60,327 nt of DNA from Rhizomucor pusillus (lineage: Eukaryota > Mucoromycota > Mucoromycetes > Mucorales > Lichtheimiaceae). This document shows positions 49,093 through 59,883 of this stretch, piece after piece; within the stretch, counting starts at the first letter, position 1; every line of letters begins with the position of its first letter. The notes under the pieces were generated by a model, which ran no database searches, was not told where the DNA came from, and was given only the letters and a program-made list of their open reading frames with translations. The position numbers were made by a program, and so were the translations under genes. The stretch lies in the NCBI GenBank assembly GCA_900175165.2, contig FWWN02000421.1, positions 1 to 60,327 on the forward strand, written 5' to 3'.

Positions 49093-50757
49093 ATGTCCTT
49101 CATTGTACCCAGAATCGCCAAACGCACCGCTGTTTGCTCCACCACCGCTGCTGTCTCGGCCGTCAAGGCCCATTACTCGACCGGTTCCCGCATCAAGGTC
49201 GAGAACCCTGTTGTTGATTTGGACGGCGACGAAATGACAAGAATTATCTGGCAAGATATCAAGGAAAAGCTTATTCACCCTTACCTTGATCTTGATATCA
49301 AGTATTATGACTTGGGCATGAAGAACCGCGACGATGTGAGCTCTCTCAATGTGGAAAGTAGCACCAGTAGTTACTGATGGATGCCAAAAATTTCAGACAA
49401 ACGATCAAGTAACGATCGATGCTGCTGAAGCTATCAAAAAGTACAACGTCGGCATCAAGTGTGCAACCATCACTCCCGATGAAGCTCGCGTGGAAGGCAA
49501 GAACACTGACATATAGAACCTAATCTGCGTAAAACACCAATGTTAAATGCAAGATGCAATAGAGTTCGGCTTGAAAAAGATGTGGAAGTCTCCCAACGGT
49601 ACCATCCGTAACATCCTCAACGGCACTGTGTTCCGTGAACCTATTATCATGAAGAACATCCCTCGCATTGTTCCAGGATGGGTTGAGCCCATCGTCATTG
49701 GTCGCCACGCTTTCGGTGATCAGGTCAGTAATCAGATAGCGGTGGGAGCGAAGATCAAGAAGAAAATGTACTGAGATGGTATCCTGTATCTGCATGCAGT
49801 ACCGCTCTACAGACTTTGTTGCAGACAGAGCCGGTAAATTTGAAATGACTTTCACACCTGCTGATGGCTCTGAAGTCAAGAAATGGACCGTTTTTGACTT
49901 CCCCGAGAACGGTGGCGTCGGTATGGCAATGTACAACACTGACGATTCTATTCGTGGTTTCGCACACAGCTGTTTCAAGATGGCTCTGACCAAGAACATG
50001 CCGTTGTATATGAGCACCAAGAACACCATTCTGAAGAAATACGACGGCCGTTTTAAGGACATTTTTGCTGAAATCTATGAAAAGGATTACAAAAAGGAGT
50101 TTGAGAGCAAGAATTTGTGGTACGAGCACCGCCTGATTGATGATATGGTTGCTCAGGCATTAAAATCCAAGGGTGGCTTCGTCTGGGCGTGCAAGAACTA
50201 TGACGGTGACGTCCAATCCGATATCCTTGCTCAAGGTTATGGTTCGTTGGGACTCATGACCTCTGTCCTTGTGACTCCTGACGGAAAGACAATGGAAGCC
50301 GAAGCTGCTCATGGCACTGTTACTCGCCACTACCGGGAGCACCAAAAGGTATCGTAACGTCAGATTGCGAGAAATACATCAAGATGGCGTTTTCGTGAAA
50401 CTTACCGCATAGAATCATTAGGGCAACCCTACCTCTACCAACCCCATTGCTTCCATCTTTGCTTGGTCCCGTGGTTTGGCTCACCGCGGTCGTTTGGACA
50501 ACAATGAAGCTTTAGGTTTGTTTTCCAACGATCTGGAAAAGGCATGTGTGAGAACCGTTGAGACGGATAACATCATGACCAAGGATTTGGCCTTGGCTAT
50601 CCATGGCAAGAAGTAAGCTAATATATATATACAATTTTGCGCATGCAACCATGTGTATATTGACCCACAAACTTACAGCCTCCGCCCTGAACATTATGTG
50701 ACAACCTCCGAGTTCATGCAGGCAGTGACAGATAACCTTAACAAACTTAGAAACTAA
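49093..50757 (+). CDS. IDP1: NADP-isocitrate dehydrogenase, mitochondrial
   Basis: Oxidises isocitrate to 2-oxoglutarate with NADPH formation. The start [20 protein letters not shown] is a basic, Ser/Ala-rich mitochondrial presequence ending near HYSTGSRIK. The body then follows the eukaryotic IDP family: [68 protein letters not shown] and [20 protein letters not shown]. It ends NLNKLRN. Six introns. The one at 49497-49562 is GC-AG and is certain, because it restores the invariant DEARVEEF. Length is as expected, about 440 residues. Confidence 0.96.
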
Positions 50758-50944
50758 ATCCTCCCAGAAAAGAAAGGAAACCAGATCAGGGCGGCAACTT
50801 AATTATAACTTCTCCGTTGGCATCATTACCATCACGCAATCCGAATAAATTAAAGTTTATTAGAGTTAGGTACACTGACAGATCCAGAATTTTCTTTCTC
50901 TTTTTCCCCTTGTCTTTTTCATTCTTTTCTTCATTTCAGAAATT

Positions 50945-51509
50945 ATGAGCGAAACGTCCTGCTTGCTTGACAGACGCCGCCGGCGGCGAGTCTCTTCTGA
51001 AACTAGTCTTCCTTCTCATCGTACGTTCCCTTTAACATCCGTCTATCTCAAAAATGAAGGCAGTGTCGCAAGAGATCATCTAGGTAAACAATGTACAGAC
51101 AGCACCTGAGATATAGAATTTTACCAGGAGACATATCATGTGTATATTTGTATCAGCCAACGAACGGACATACTTGGCGTGGCTGCGGACGAGTCTGTCA
51201 ATGGTTTCGGTCGGCATAGGTTGGTCCTGGTTATAGTTCTTAGTTGGCAAATGGCTTACATGTAATATAGGCGTAGCACAACTCTTCCGACTAGACAGCG
51301 ACGAACCAAATGGAAAGCAAATAGGTGTTGGATTCATTCTCATCAGCATTTTATTCCTTGCCTTTGCATGTATGCGATTCTTCCATGCGCAAACAGCCAT
51401 GACAGAAGGCTACTTTCCAGCCTCGCGAGGCATTGTTGTTGCAGCATCGTTCATCTTACTACTTACGCTTTCATACCTGTTTCATGTCGTCCTCGTTCAG
51501 TCGCTTTAA
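50945..51509 (+). CDS. DUF202 (VTC1/YidH-type) membrane protein
   Basis: Three exons (50945-51083, 51157-51219, 51271-51509) give 146 residues. The N-terminus is Arg-rich (LLDRRRRRRVSSETS). The DUF202 signature DHLANERTYLAWLRTSLSMV is rebuilt across intron 1 and carries the RTxLAWxRT core. Membrane helices follow (VGFILISILFLAFACMRFF and VVAASFILLLTLSYLFHVV). DUF202 forms the membrane part of vacuolar transporter chaperone (polyphosphate polymerase) proteins in yeast and also stands alone in many fungi. There is no SPX or polymerase domain here, so the role is open. The start is 187 bp after the dehydrogenase stop, same strand. Confidence 0.82.
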
Positions 51510-52255
51510 GCTGCCTCATCTGTAAAACTATGTATGTAGGCTACAATCTACGTCATTCTTATTAGTATAGAAACTGCAAAACGTAGATCGATGGTTTTAT
51601 TCTGTTTACAACGTACCTGATAATAAACAAACCATGCAACCAACACATATACAGCATGTGCATGAGAAAACCTACATCAAGTAGAGCATTGCATTGAGCA
51701 GGAAGCTTCCGCTGTAAATGCATGCCCAAGTTGCAAGAAGATGTATAAAGTATCATACATTCAACAAGAATGAAAGAAATCTGCATCCTGATAAAAATCA
51801 TCTGTGCGATATGGATCGCTGCGTGCTTGACATATATCATTTGAGCAGTTATTTAAGTTGAAACAGATTAACATAAAAAATTCGATATTGGAGATGTGCT
51901 CATTGAAACATGTTTATAATAATAGCAATATGGAATGAAGTCGCCAAAAAAAATTATCTGTCCCTATCAACGTCGTTATCGTTTGTGACCAAAGTCCACG
52001 AATAGCTGGCCCATTAGTCGAATGTCCCAGAGATCTATGACATGGTTCCAAATGATGCTATTACTATCCTGCTTCCCGCAGCACCTTGTGCATATGAAGA
52101 AGGCAATGGCTCAGCCTTCTGAAAGCCGGTTGCAGCCTCGGCCAATGAAATCGAAATTGTAATATGCATCTGTGCATGTTTCATATGTTTCATATCATCC
52201 GAGGATGGACACAAAATCTTGCAGTGCCCAGGACAGATCTGGAATATCTTCCTGA
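51510..52255. other. intergenic, no gene seen
   Basis: 3' flank of the DUF202 gene followed by AT-rich sequence. No coding or structural signal recognised. Confidence 0.5.
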
Positions 52256-53439
52256 ATGAACGAGCTTATCAGGATATCTAAACTACAAGGTTCGCCTAGA
52301 TGGCTCCTATTTGGCTTTGGTCTTGTATACTTTTATTATGTGGATGTCGAGTCCGTTCAAGTCCTAGATGTCATGAAACTCATTCTGAGTAAATGCGCCG
52401 AAAATCACCAAGCTGATTGTTGCAAAGAAAAAGCTTGCACAACTTCCAAATATAATCTTGAAGAACATGGCCTTTGGGATTGGCTAGTAAGTATTTGGAA
52501 GGGAGTAAGGGGGAAGTTGCTATGATTCTAACGTAAATTGAATCCACCGGCGAGAAAATTCTGCAGGGCAGCCAAGAACATTTATGCAAGGAACGCGAGG
52601 TTCAACTCGGCAAAAAGCTTAGTAGCACATTTGGCAGACGGATTGACATGATCACTACCACGAATGATATGAACTGGGGACTAAGGGAAACACTCCGATC
52701 TCGGTCATCTTAGGACAGCAATGCAAAAATGCAAGGATGAACACAGCAATACTCAAGAATCCAATATCTTATCCAACGGCAAGAAAATCTGCACAGTTAT
52801 CACGGATTGGACGGGTCCATGAATAATTCCCTATGACTTTGTGAAGTTTAAGCATATGAAATCCATTGCCATGGTCGTGAGGATATATGTTTTCTATTGT
52901 ACACGATGGAAAGATGCATTCGTAGTCGAGCATTTTTCGAAACCTGAAGATATCCAAGATGCTGGACGAACTACCCGTTTTTGTCGACACTTTGGATGCA
53001 CCGTACGTATGGGAAAAATCACCGTCAATGACTGGAAAGTATTATATTATCAGCAGCAGCAAGAAAACGTGATAGCGATTATTTCCAACGAGCTGTTTCC
53101 ACCAGTAGCAAGGATGACAATGCAGGACACTCTCCAGATGTATTTTTTACACCTTGCAAAAGCGCCGCCGCGTATCTGTCACGCCCGAAGATAAATATCA
53201 AGTTTCAGATCTTGACGAGGCCCGCCCTAACGACGTTCTCGATGCCTGCTGCATTGTATGTCGTATATACTTAATGGAATTTGGCAGTTCTCTTGTTGAC
53301 GACTATGGAACAGCCGTTTTAGTACAAATCGTCTTTGTCCAAATGTATTTGGGGACCGGGTGCCAATTGATAAAATCCGTGGACAAGCAGATGCCCGTAA
53401 GCGCAGATACGATGTCTCCGTGGACTTGCGCTGGTTAGA
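52256..53439 (+). pseudogene. decayed coding fragments, unknown family
   Basis: Successive coding-like stretches that do not stay in one frame. 52256-52486 reads MNELIRISKLQGSPRWLLFG to HGLWDWL and meets a clean GTAAGT donor. The acceptor at 52566 continues in phase as GSQEHLCKEREVQLGKKLSS to a TAG at about 52710. Coding-like text then resumes in other frames: NGKKICTVITDWTGP, ELPVFVDTLDAPYVWEKSPS, SDYFQRAVSTSSKDDNAGHS and, after a short A-run near 53157, KRRRVSVTPEDKYQVSDLDE. The pattern suggests an old protein gene or mobile-element ORF broken by small indels and stops. I do not recognise the family. No terminal repeats were seen. Confidence 0.35.
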
Positions 53440-54453
53440 CTAAGCTCTCTTTACCCCGACCCTCCAGCACAGATACCTTTTCTCACCCTCTGTATTCCTT
53501 TTATTCTTTTCTTATCCTTAACCCTTCCTTCATCTCTTCCCAGTAGTCCAATAATCCCTCGCCTTTCCCCCTTTTTAGCTAGAAAAGATTTTCCTCCCAA
53601 TGTCCTCGGGACCAGGCTAGAGCGATAAGCTGATCATTTCCTTCACCGCAGCCGCGACGTTGGAACAATTGGCACTTCCAAGGGAGATCAGCAATCAAGA
53701 GCACAATATTGTAGCCGAGGTCAATTATTCTTTATTTATAATAACGGGAGGATATTATAGCTTAAAGGATGGCTGCCGTTTCTAGTGAAGTCTAGCATCG
53801 GTAAGCAGATACTAGGCTATTTCCTTGGTGACAGGACTTGGAAGGCTCGTGCTCGCAGAGTTAATTGCTCTGCATAAAAGAGTGCATCGACCGTGCCGCA
53901 TCAATAGCATCAAAGACATAGCTTTCTTTACAGAAACTTAAAAATGATAAAAATGGCTCGGTTTTCTTGGTCGATATTCGTCATTCATATATACATACAT
54001 ATATAACTTTAAAGTTCAATGCACGAGTGCCACGCATGATACTTGGTCACGGTTCAGATCAATGGAGGTAAAATGTTTAGTCTGCATATTGGAGAGCTGG
54101 AACAAGGCGTAAAATGATCCTTTCTGTATCTTCAGTATGCATAACGAAAAGCAGCTAATGACATCTTTTTCCTTTTTCTGCTTAGCTACAAAGTATGAGG
54201 AAAAACCATCATACGATGATTCAAAATTCCCAAATGCCGGGTGCAAACATATGAATTCAAAATTTCCAGCTCCTGCTGGAATCACTGATGTTAACAAGAA
54301 GCGTTGCAATATATGGATATTTTCAATGGAGGATAAGGAAAGCGCAACATATGTACATAGCCGAGAAGGATCGTAGAAACAAATAATGATGCTAATATGA
54401 TGCTGGTGTTATGATGATAAACATTGTGATGATTATGATGCTAATTGCGGTGA
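53440..54453. other. intergenic, no gene seen
   Basis: Pyrimidine-rich stretch at 53445-53590, then AT-rich DNA with a short TA/CATA repeat at 53986-54004. Overlapping frames on both strands at 54016-54376 have no domain. Confidence 0.5.
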
Positions 54454-55688
54454 CTAGGAGCTGTCAGCTGCAGATGCCGAAGATGCAGGGTATCTTCGTT
54501 CATCGGGCTTTTGCCATCGCCACCATGTAATGATAGATAATGCGAGACTACGTTTATCAATGAGGCTTGAACGGCGTTTCCCGGAGTGCATATTGCGTGT
54601 ATGGACGATTTTCAGGAGAGTCTGATACATGAGCCAAGTAGCCATCAGAGATGTGGCTGACTTGGCTACAGACATCAATGTGACAATAATGTTTGCAATA
54701 TTTGCTTGCTGCTCATGCTGGTGTTGGCGCTGTGGAGGCATTAACCAGCCTAACGCAGTTTGTTTAACATTTTGCGAGACATTGACTAACAAGTCCCACA
54801 AGGCATCGTCATTTTCGTCATCATCATCATCATTGTCGTCAAAGAGATCATGACCATGTAAGGTCCAGTAAGGGTTCCATTGATCATGCAGGGTGGTTGT
54901 CGCAGCACCCAGTTCTTGGACGGGTGATTCTGGTATGTAGTACTGAACTTTGGTTGTTTCGGGGCTGAAGCGGACATTGTTGGGAGGTGTGGGTGCAGAA
55001 AATTCACTCGAGGAAACAGAAGAAAATGAAGTGCGCTGTGAATCAAAGTAGGTGTTGTCAAAGGCGATGACTGAACTGCCCCGACGCATGTAAAGTAAGT
55101 TGGCTGTATAGTCGGGTGAAGAGCAGCCACTGGTTTTCTTTAATACGGGTTTGAGCCCGTGATTATCAGAGTAGGGTGATAGCCGTTGGGCTGCTGTTGT
55201 GGGAATGGGTTCGTCTTGGTTATCATCTTGGTGAGAATAGAGGGGACCATATAGCCCTAAAGGCGTTATAAACATTGAGTTACCGTGCCTGAAACAGGTG
55301 AAAAAAAGATTTTGGCTCTGAACTCACATGTGATATCAGATTCCTTTTGCCTACATGCACCGGGTGACTTTTTTGAGTACTTTATTGCAGACGACAAAAA
55401 TTGTCTCCGCCCTTACCAATTGACAGTGGAGGGATGAACCATCGGATTGTGCCCGCCGAGCAGTGGTGTGCATGTCCTTGACATTTGCCTCCACAGCGCA
55501 TTTTCGAATCTACTCAAAAGCTGATTTTCTACACGAAGAGCTCTCTGCGCTTTGGCATCGAACGGGTTGCTAGATCGCTGCTTGCTTTTGAGTTTGCGGA
55601 TCTCTTTTCGCACTTGGCTGTAGGCTCTTATCGCATCGCTTGCTGTCCATTCGTGTGAAAGGTAGTCGACGTGTATGCAGGCTTTCAT
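54454..55688 (-). CDS. Reg1-like protein phosphatase 1 regulatory subunit (putative)
   Basis: Two exons, with an intron at about 55277-55417, encode about 365 residues. The start MKACIHVDYLSHEWTASDAI at 55688 opens a helical N-terminus that runs to RVENQLLSRFENALWRQM. The intron joins STVNW to HGNSMFITPLGLYGPLY. The series LSHEW, ENALWR, VNW and LYGPL matches by eye the fungal DUF1752 region of Reg1-type Glc7 subunits (SRLENASWR, LNWL, LYGPL). Further on, KPVLKKTSG and NNVRFSPETTKVQYYIPES resemble the KPILKK and RVxF-type docking segments of the same proteins. An Asp/Asn run (about 54796-54855) and a hydrophobic stretch near the C-terminus follow. Function is inferred; glucose repression is the known role in yeast. 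Confidence 0.6.
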
Positions 55689-56746
55689 GGAGGAAGGGAA
55701 TTTCAAGTAAAGAAGAAAGAAGGAGCAAAGAGCTTGAATCCCACGTTCATATTTATAAACATCTTTCTTTTCTGCTGACAATCCGAGATCGGCCTCGCCA
55801 CCAGGTCGTTTTTGGAAACTGTGAGCTCAAACCAATCCTCGGGCGGGCCTCATTGAAGCACAGACCGCGTTACACCATAGTTACACATCGTGTCGATATG
55901 AAAGATTTTTTTCTCTCTCTCTCTCTTTGTGTACGTGTGTGCATATTTTCGGAAGGCGTAACAAACTTGTTTAGGACGATAAGCAACGCCCTTCAACTCT
56001 AAACTGACTGCGTCTTTTTTTATATCTTCCTCAGTTGTCTAAGGTGAAAGAGAGCTATAGTGAGAGTGTATATGCATTACTTGATTCGAATGACAGAAAT
56101 GTGAATAAAACTAAATCAGACGACTCTTGGTTTTCCTTTTGCAAGATCCCACACGCCAATTTTTTTTAAGTTTGTTCTGGGCCCAATTCTCTGCATTTTT
56201 GGAAACGGCAAGTGGGGCGCTTCCTCTGCCTGTATCAGCCTCCACGTGCCTCTTCTCAATCCATTTCCAGAGATCGCCCGGCTTTTTTCTTTGCAACACA
56301 AGAAAACATTGGTTTGAGAGATTCCGTTAGCATGGGAATTCAATAACTGAGTCGCTATCTCCTCCTCTCGGGATCTCGCACCGATCTGGACCAAGCAGCC
56401 GATATTCTGACACCCAGTTATGTTTACGGCGTTTCTATTTCTAATGACAGATTGATTGTTGGGTAGATAGGAGGACAGCGGAAAAGCTCTTCCGCGAGAG
56501 ATAGCTCAAAAAGGCTGCAACGTTCTCACACATTCATACGCACACATCTCGGACCGGCATGCTCGCACACAGACTCGGATAAACAAAGCAACATCAGCAT
56601 ATTTTAAAGTGTTCAACGTTATCTGCACAATCACGGTGCGGGAAAAAAGCCAAAAGTGATGGAATTGGTATTTGATGGTTGAAGCGGATGCAAATCTTAT
56701 ATCATTTACATTTCTAATCAATGAATAGCAAGTAAAAGGGAAGCTA
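55689..56746. other. intergenic; possible last exon at 56111-56299 (-)
   Basis: Holds a TC dinucleotide run at 55912-55927. On the minus strand, a frame ending at 56111 reads PGDLWKWIEKRHVEADTGRG then SAPLAVSKNAENWAQNKLKK, which looks like a protein tail. An overlapping frame (56116-56394) is equally open and no upstream exon could be fixed, so I do not call a gene. Confidence 0.4.
55912..55927. repeat. TC dinucleotide microsatellite
   Basis: Eight or so TC units in a pyrimidine-rich tract upstream of the Reg1-like gene. Confidence 0.85.
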
Positions 56747-57721
56747 TCAAGAGCCTAGTCTGTAGCCACGTCCCCACCGGTGACCTCCGAATATGTTTGT
56801 TGGTCCACTTTGCTGCTGCTGCTGTTGTTGTTGTTGATATGCTCTCCCTGGCCACATTTGGAAACCTCCACCACCGCGAACAACTGTTGGAGGGAACATA
56901 CGCTGCAGAAATGCAGGCGTCGCAAGATATCGCCTGCCTCCTTGACTAGGATACGTTGTTGTCAAATAGTAGTAAATATGCGCTGCTGCGATGCCCACAA
57001 ACGATGGAATTGGTAGCACACCGGTGGTGAGATAGTCGTAGCCAACTAGCACCCACGGCAAATACTGAGCCTGCAAACGATAGTAAAGTTTTAGAACAAA
57101 CTTGCAGCGTAATGGTTTTGTCCCTTTTACCTTGAAACGAATTCCAAACATAAACGAAACTGGCACCTCGCTGTTGTGCCGAGACCAGAGATACGCGATG
57201 GACAATAAGAAGCTGTCACTCAAAACAATCAGATCCAAAAACTTGGCGGCGACCTGTTTTAAGACATACATGTAAATACACAGAGCACCTGTGACAAAAA
57301 CATAGGAGACTCACCAGCTCTGCTGCACCGGTTACTAGGAAGAAATAAATATAGTCTGCAGTTCTTCCCGCAAACACTTCCGTCTCCAGCTGTAGAGAAT
57401 ATCTGTATAAAAAGTATACGTTCATGGCAAACGCTAATCCAAACTTGTTCAGAAAGAAGGTCGTTACAAGTCGCCATAGCTGTAGTGTGTATACGAGTGA
57501 TTAGAGATCTCGGACGATTCAGGAGCCAAAACTGTCAAGTAGGGTACCTGCAATTTGGACACTGCTGGCCAATTGAGTATAAGCGAATAAGGACTGACGA
57601 GCCCCAAGGCCGGGGCTACAGTCGTAGCAATAGACAGTACAAAGATGGATTTTGTTATTGGAGGAAGGGATTGGTACCAATCTACAAGCTCATTGCGAGC
57701 AGGTGGGGTTTGAGGTGGCAT
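56747..57721 (-). CDS. Derlin (Der1/Dfm1 family), ERAD rhomboid pseudoprotease
   Basis: Multi-pass ER membrane protein for retrotranslocation of misfolded proteins. It starts MPPQTPPARNELVDWYQSLP, which precedes PPITKSIFVLSIATTVAPAL, the Derlin N-terminal block. Later come VWRLVTTFFLNKFGLAFAMN, YSLQLE and FMFGIRFKAQYLPWVLVGYD. Three GT-AG introns. The tail holds nine Gln (codons at about 56811-56837), a Gly/Arg-rich stretch and ends HRWGRGYRLGS. That end fits an SHP box (F/W-x-G-x-G-x-x-L) for Cdc48/p97 binding, at the extreme C-terminus as in Dfm1 and Derlin-1/2. The start is only 44 bp from the stop of the upstream NudE gene. Confidence 0.92.
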
Positions 57722-57765
57722 GGTGGGACAAGCGAGAATGGAGTGGAAACATTTCATCGGATCAT

Positions 57766-59140
57766 TTATGCTTCTGGATCCTGCTCCCCATCGCTATCTT
57801 TCATGTACTCTGATGGCCTTCGTGCATTGATATTTGCGAAATTGATCGGGCTGCCAGAACTTAGACCTACAGTGTTAGGTGACAACGGTCTATCAGTTTG
57901 CGAGCCAGGGATCGTGGAACTGTAGGATGGTGGAGGATTCAGCAAGGGTGTGACCAGAGAACGGCAGGATTGCAGGCGCGCCTCTAAATTCTTCACGCGA
58001 CCAACCATCTCCTGCACCATTTTTACAGGATTGGAACTTGTCGATATAGTTCCAGGTCCTCCGAAACTGACACTGGGATTCCGCGGTATCCTGGATCGCC
58101 GCATCATTAAAGGATCATTTGCTATGCTTGTTCGGTCTGGCGTCGAAGACCGTGAGGGTCCAGCCTGTTGCTGGAGGTGTTGTATCTCTTGCTCCAGATC
58201 AGAGCATTTCTTTTCGGACGTCTCCAGTTTACGTTCAAGTTCTTGTATCGTATCTGCTTGTTTCGTTGATTTGTGTCGCAAGACAGAAAGTTCATGGTTG
58301 GCATCTATTTATCAACAGTCAGTTAGCAATATTTCAGAAAATCGATTGTTCCAATCTTACCGTTAAGCTCATCTTTCAGACGCTGCGTTTGCTCCATCAA
58401 ATCATCCTTGACAGCAATCTCGTTTTCTAACCACACGTCAGTCACTGCATTGCATCTGTAAAGTATGAGCTGAATACCTAGAATAACATTTCTCTCGATA
58501 GCTTTGTTGAGCTTGACCTCAAGATCAGACAGCGAGGAAGCGGCAGCTCTTAACACAATGAAATTTATCCTTCCTTAGTAAAGCCGCCGACAGCAAAAAT
58601 GTATTTTAGCATCTACCTCTCCGTCCTTTCCAGATCATCATTGTCAAGCTCGAGCTCTAGAATCTTCTTCCTAAACATCTCTTCAGTTGCTCGCAAAATA
58701 TCAATTTCTCTCTGCATCTGCATCATTGTCTTGTTTTGCTCATGCTTTGCCTCCGTGAATTTGGACTTTAAAAGAATTGATTAGATAGTTACAATGGTGC
58801 GGAATCAAGATCCTGTGCGTACCTTCCAATCCTCAGCTTCGTACTTGTACTGTTCGCACCGCGCTTTCAGGTCCTTGTAAGCTTTCTCCGTTGTTTGCAA
58901 TTCCTTCTCCAGTTCTTCTTCCAATTCGCGTGAGGATACTTGAAATTCGTCCAACGCTGCCCTGGTATCCTGCAGAGTCGCCTCGAGATTTTCTGCATGA
59001 GAACGATAATACTCTAGTTCTTCCTGCATTGAGTTGAACTGCCTTTTTACGTTGGTTTTAGCAATCACAGACCCCTGGCAACATGTCGCTTGCAATTCTT
59101 ACATGATGCGTGAAGATACTGAAGATAAATCGACGGCCAT
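57766..59140 (-). CDS. nudE: NudE/NDEL1-type nuclear distribution protein
   Basis: Dynein/LIS1 adaptor for nuclear migration. The N-terminal coiled coil begins FNSMQEELEYYRSHAENLEA, then DEFQVSSRELEEELEKELQT, the NudE signature (EYY, SSRELExELE), and continues through EMFRKKILELELDNDDLERT. The C-terminal third is Ser/Pro-rich (RRSRIPRNPSVSFGG) and ends GEQDPEA. Five introns. The short first exon (MAVDLSSVSSRIM, start 59140) joins to QFNSMQEE through an acceptor ending AAAAAG; this N-terminus is plausible but not certain. The next gene, Derlin, starts 44 bp after the stop on the same strand. Confidence 0.88.
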
Positions 59141-59883
59141 GGTGCCTTTCTTGCTTGCTATAGCTGATGAAGAGTACAAAGGCGATCTGCCTCAAGCAAA
59201 CGTCGGACTGGTTGTCGTGCACTGCCATCTTCCATGAGCCCACGTGACACAGCTCAGGCACCTCAGCAATACACAGAAGCATTGCAATGTAAGTGCTCTT
59301 CATTGCATCTCAAAGGTTTTTATATATGCCTTTCTATGAAGACTATACTTATAAAGATGAAAATTCGGTGCGAAGATAAATAGTGTATTGATGGGCAAGA
59401 CAGGGCAAAACCGTCCTTGTGTGATTTTGCCGTAATCTTGCAGTCTGCCATGTTGGTTACATAAGATATTTTAAGACATTGTAAGTATTTCGCAGTCAAC
59501 AGTGGGATTAACCGTAAAGTCATACCATATCCATAGAATGCTGCCCTAGGAACGTCTCGATAACAGAAGCGGCTAGGAGTCCGTGTGATTGGATAACAAT
59601 GCGAACCACGTTTTCAGTTGAATTTTCTCCTTTTCCATTCGAAATACGTGGCTTTATCTGTTACTTATATTTAAACAATAGAACAGCCTCGAAAGCATCT
59701 ATCAAAACCTGTCATAGTACGATTTGCTTAACATCAGGAGCTCTTCCCCACAATGGATGGAGCTCCGTGACGGCTTTTACGTCACAGATGTTAAATGTCT
59801 TGGGCCTTGCGAAAAATTGTCAACAACACAGCTCCACTGCTGCGTCTCCGTTTCCGTCTCTCCTCCCTACTCTGCCGCTTGAA
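59141..59883. promoter_or_regulatory. divergent region upstream of nudE and CYT1
   Basis: No gene in 743 bp. An inverted CCAAT box (ATTGG, 59588-59592) lies about 290 bp upstream of the cytochrome c1 start. CCAAT sites are bound by the HAP complex, which drives respiratory genes in fungi, so a link to CYT1 is reasonable but inferred. Confidence 0.45.

Noticed and set aside
49520..50129. Minus-strand frames of 124 to 180 codons
   Set aside because: They are antisense to exons of NADP-isocitrate dehydrogenase.
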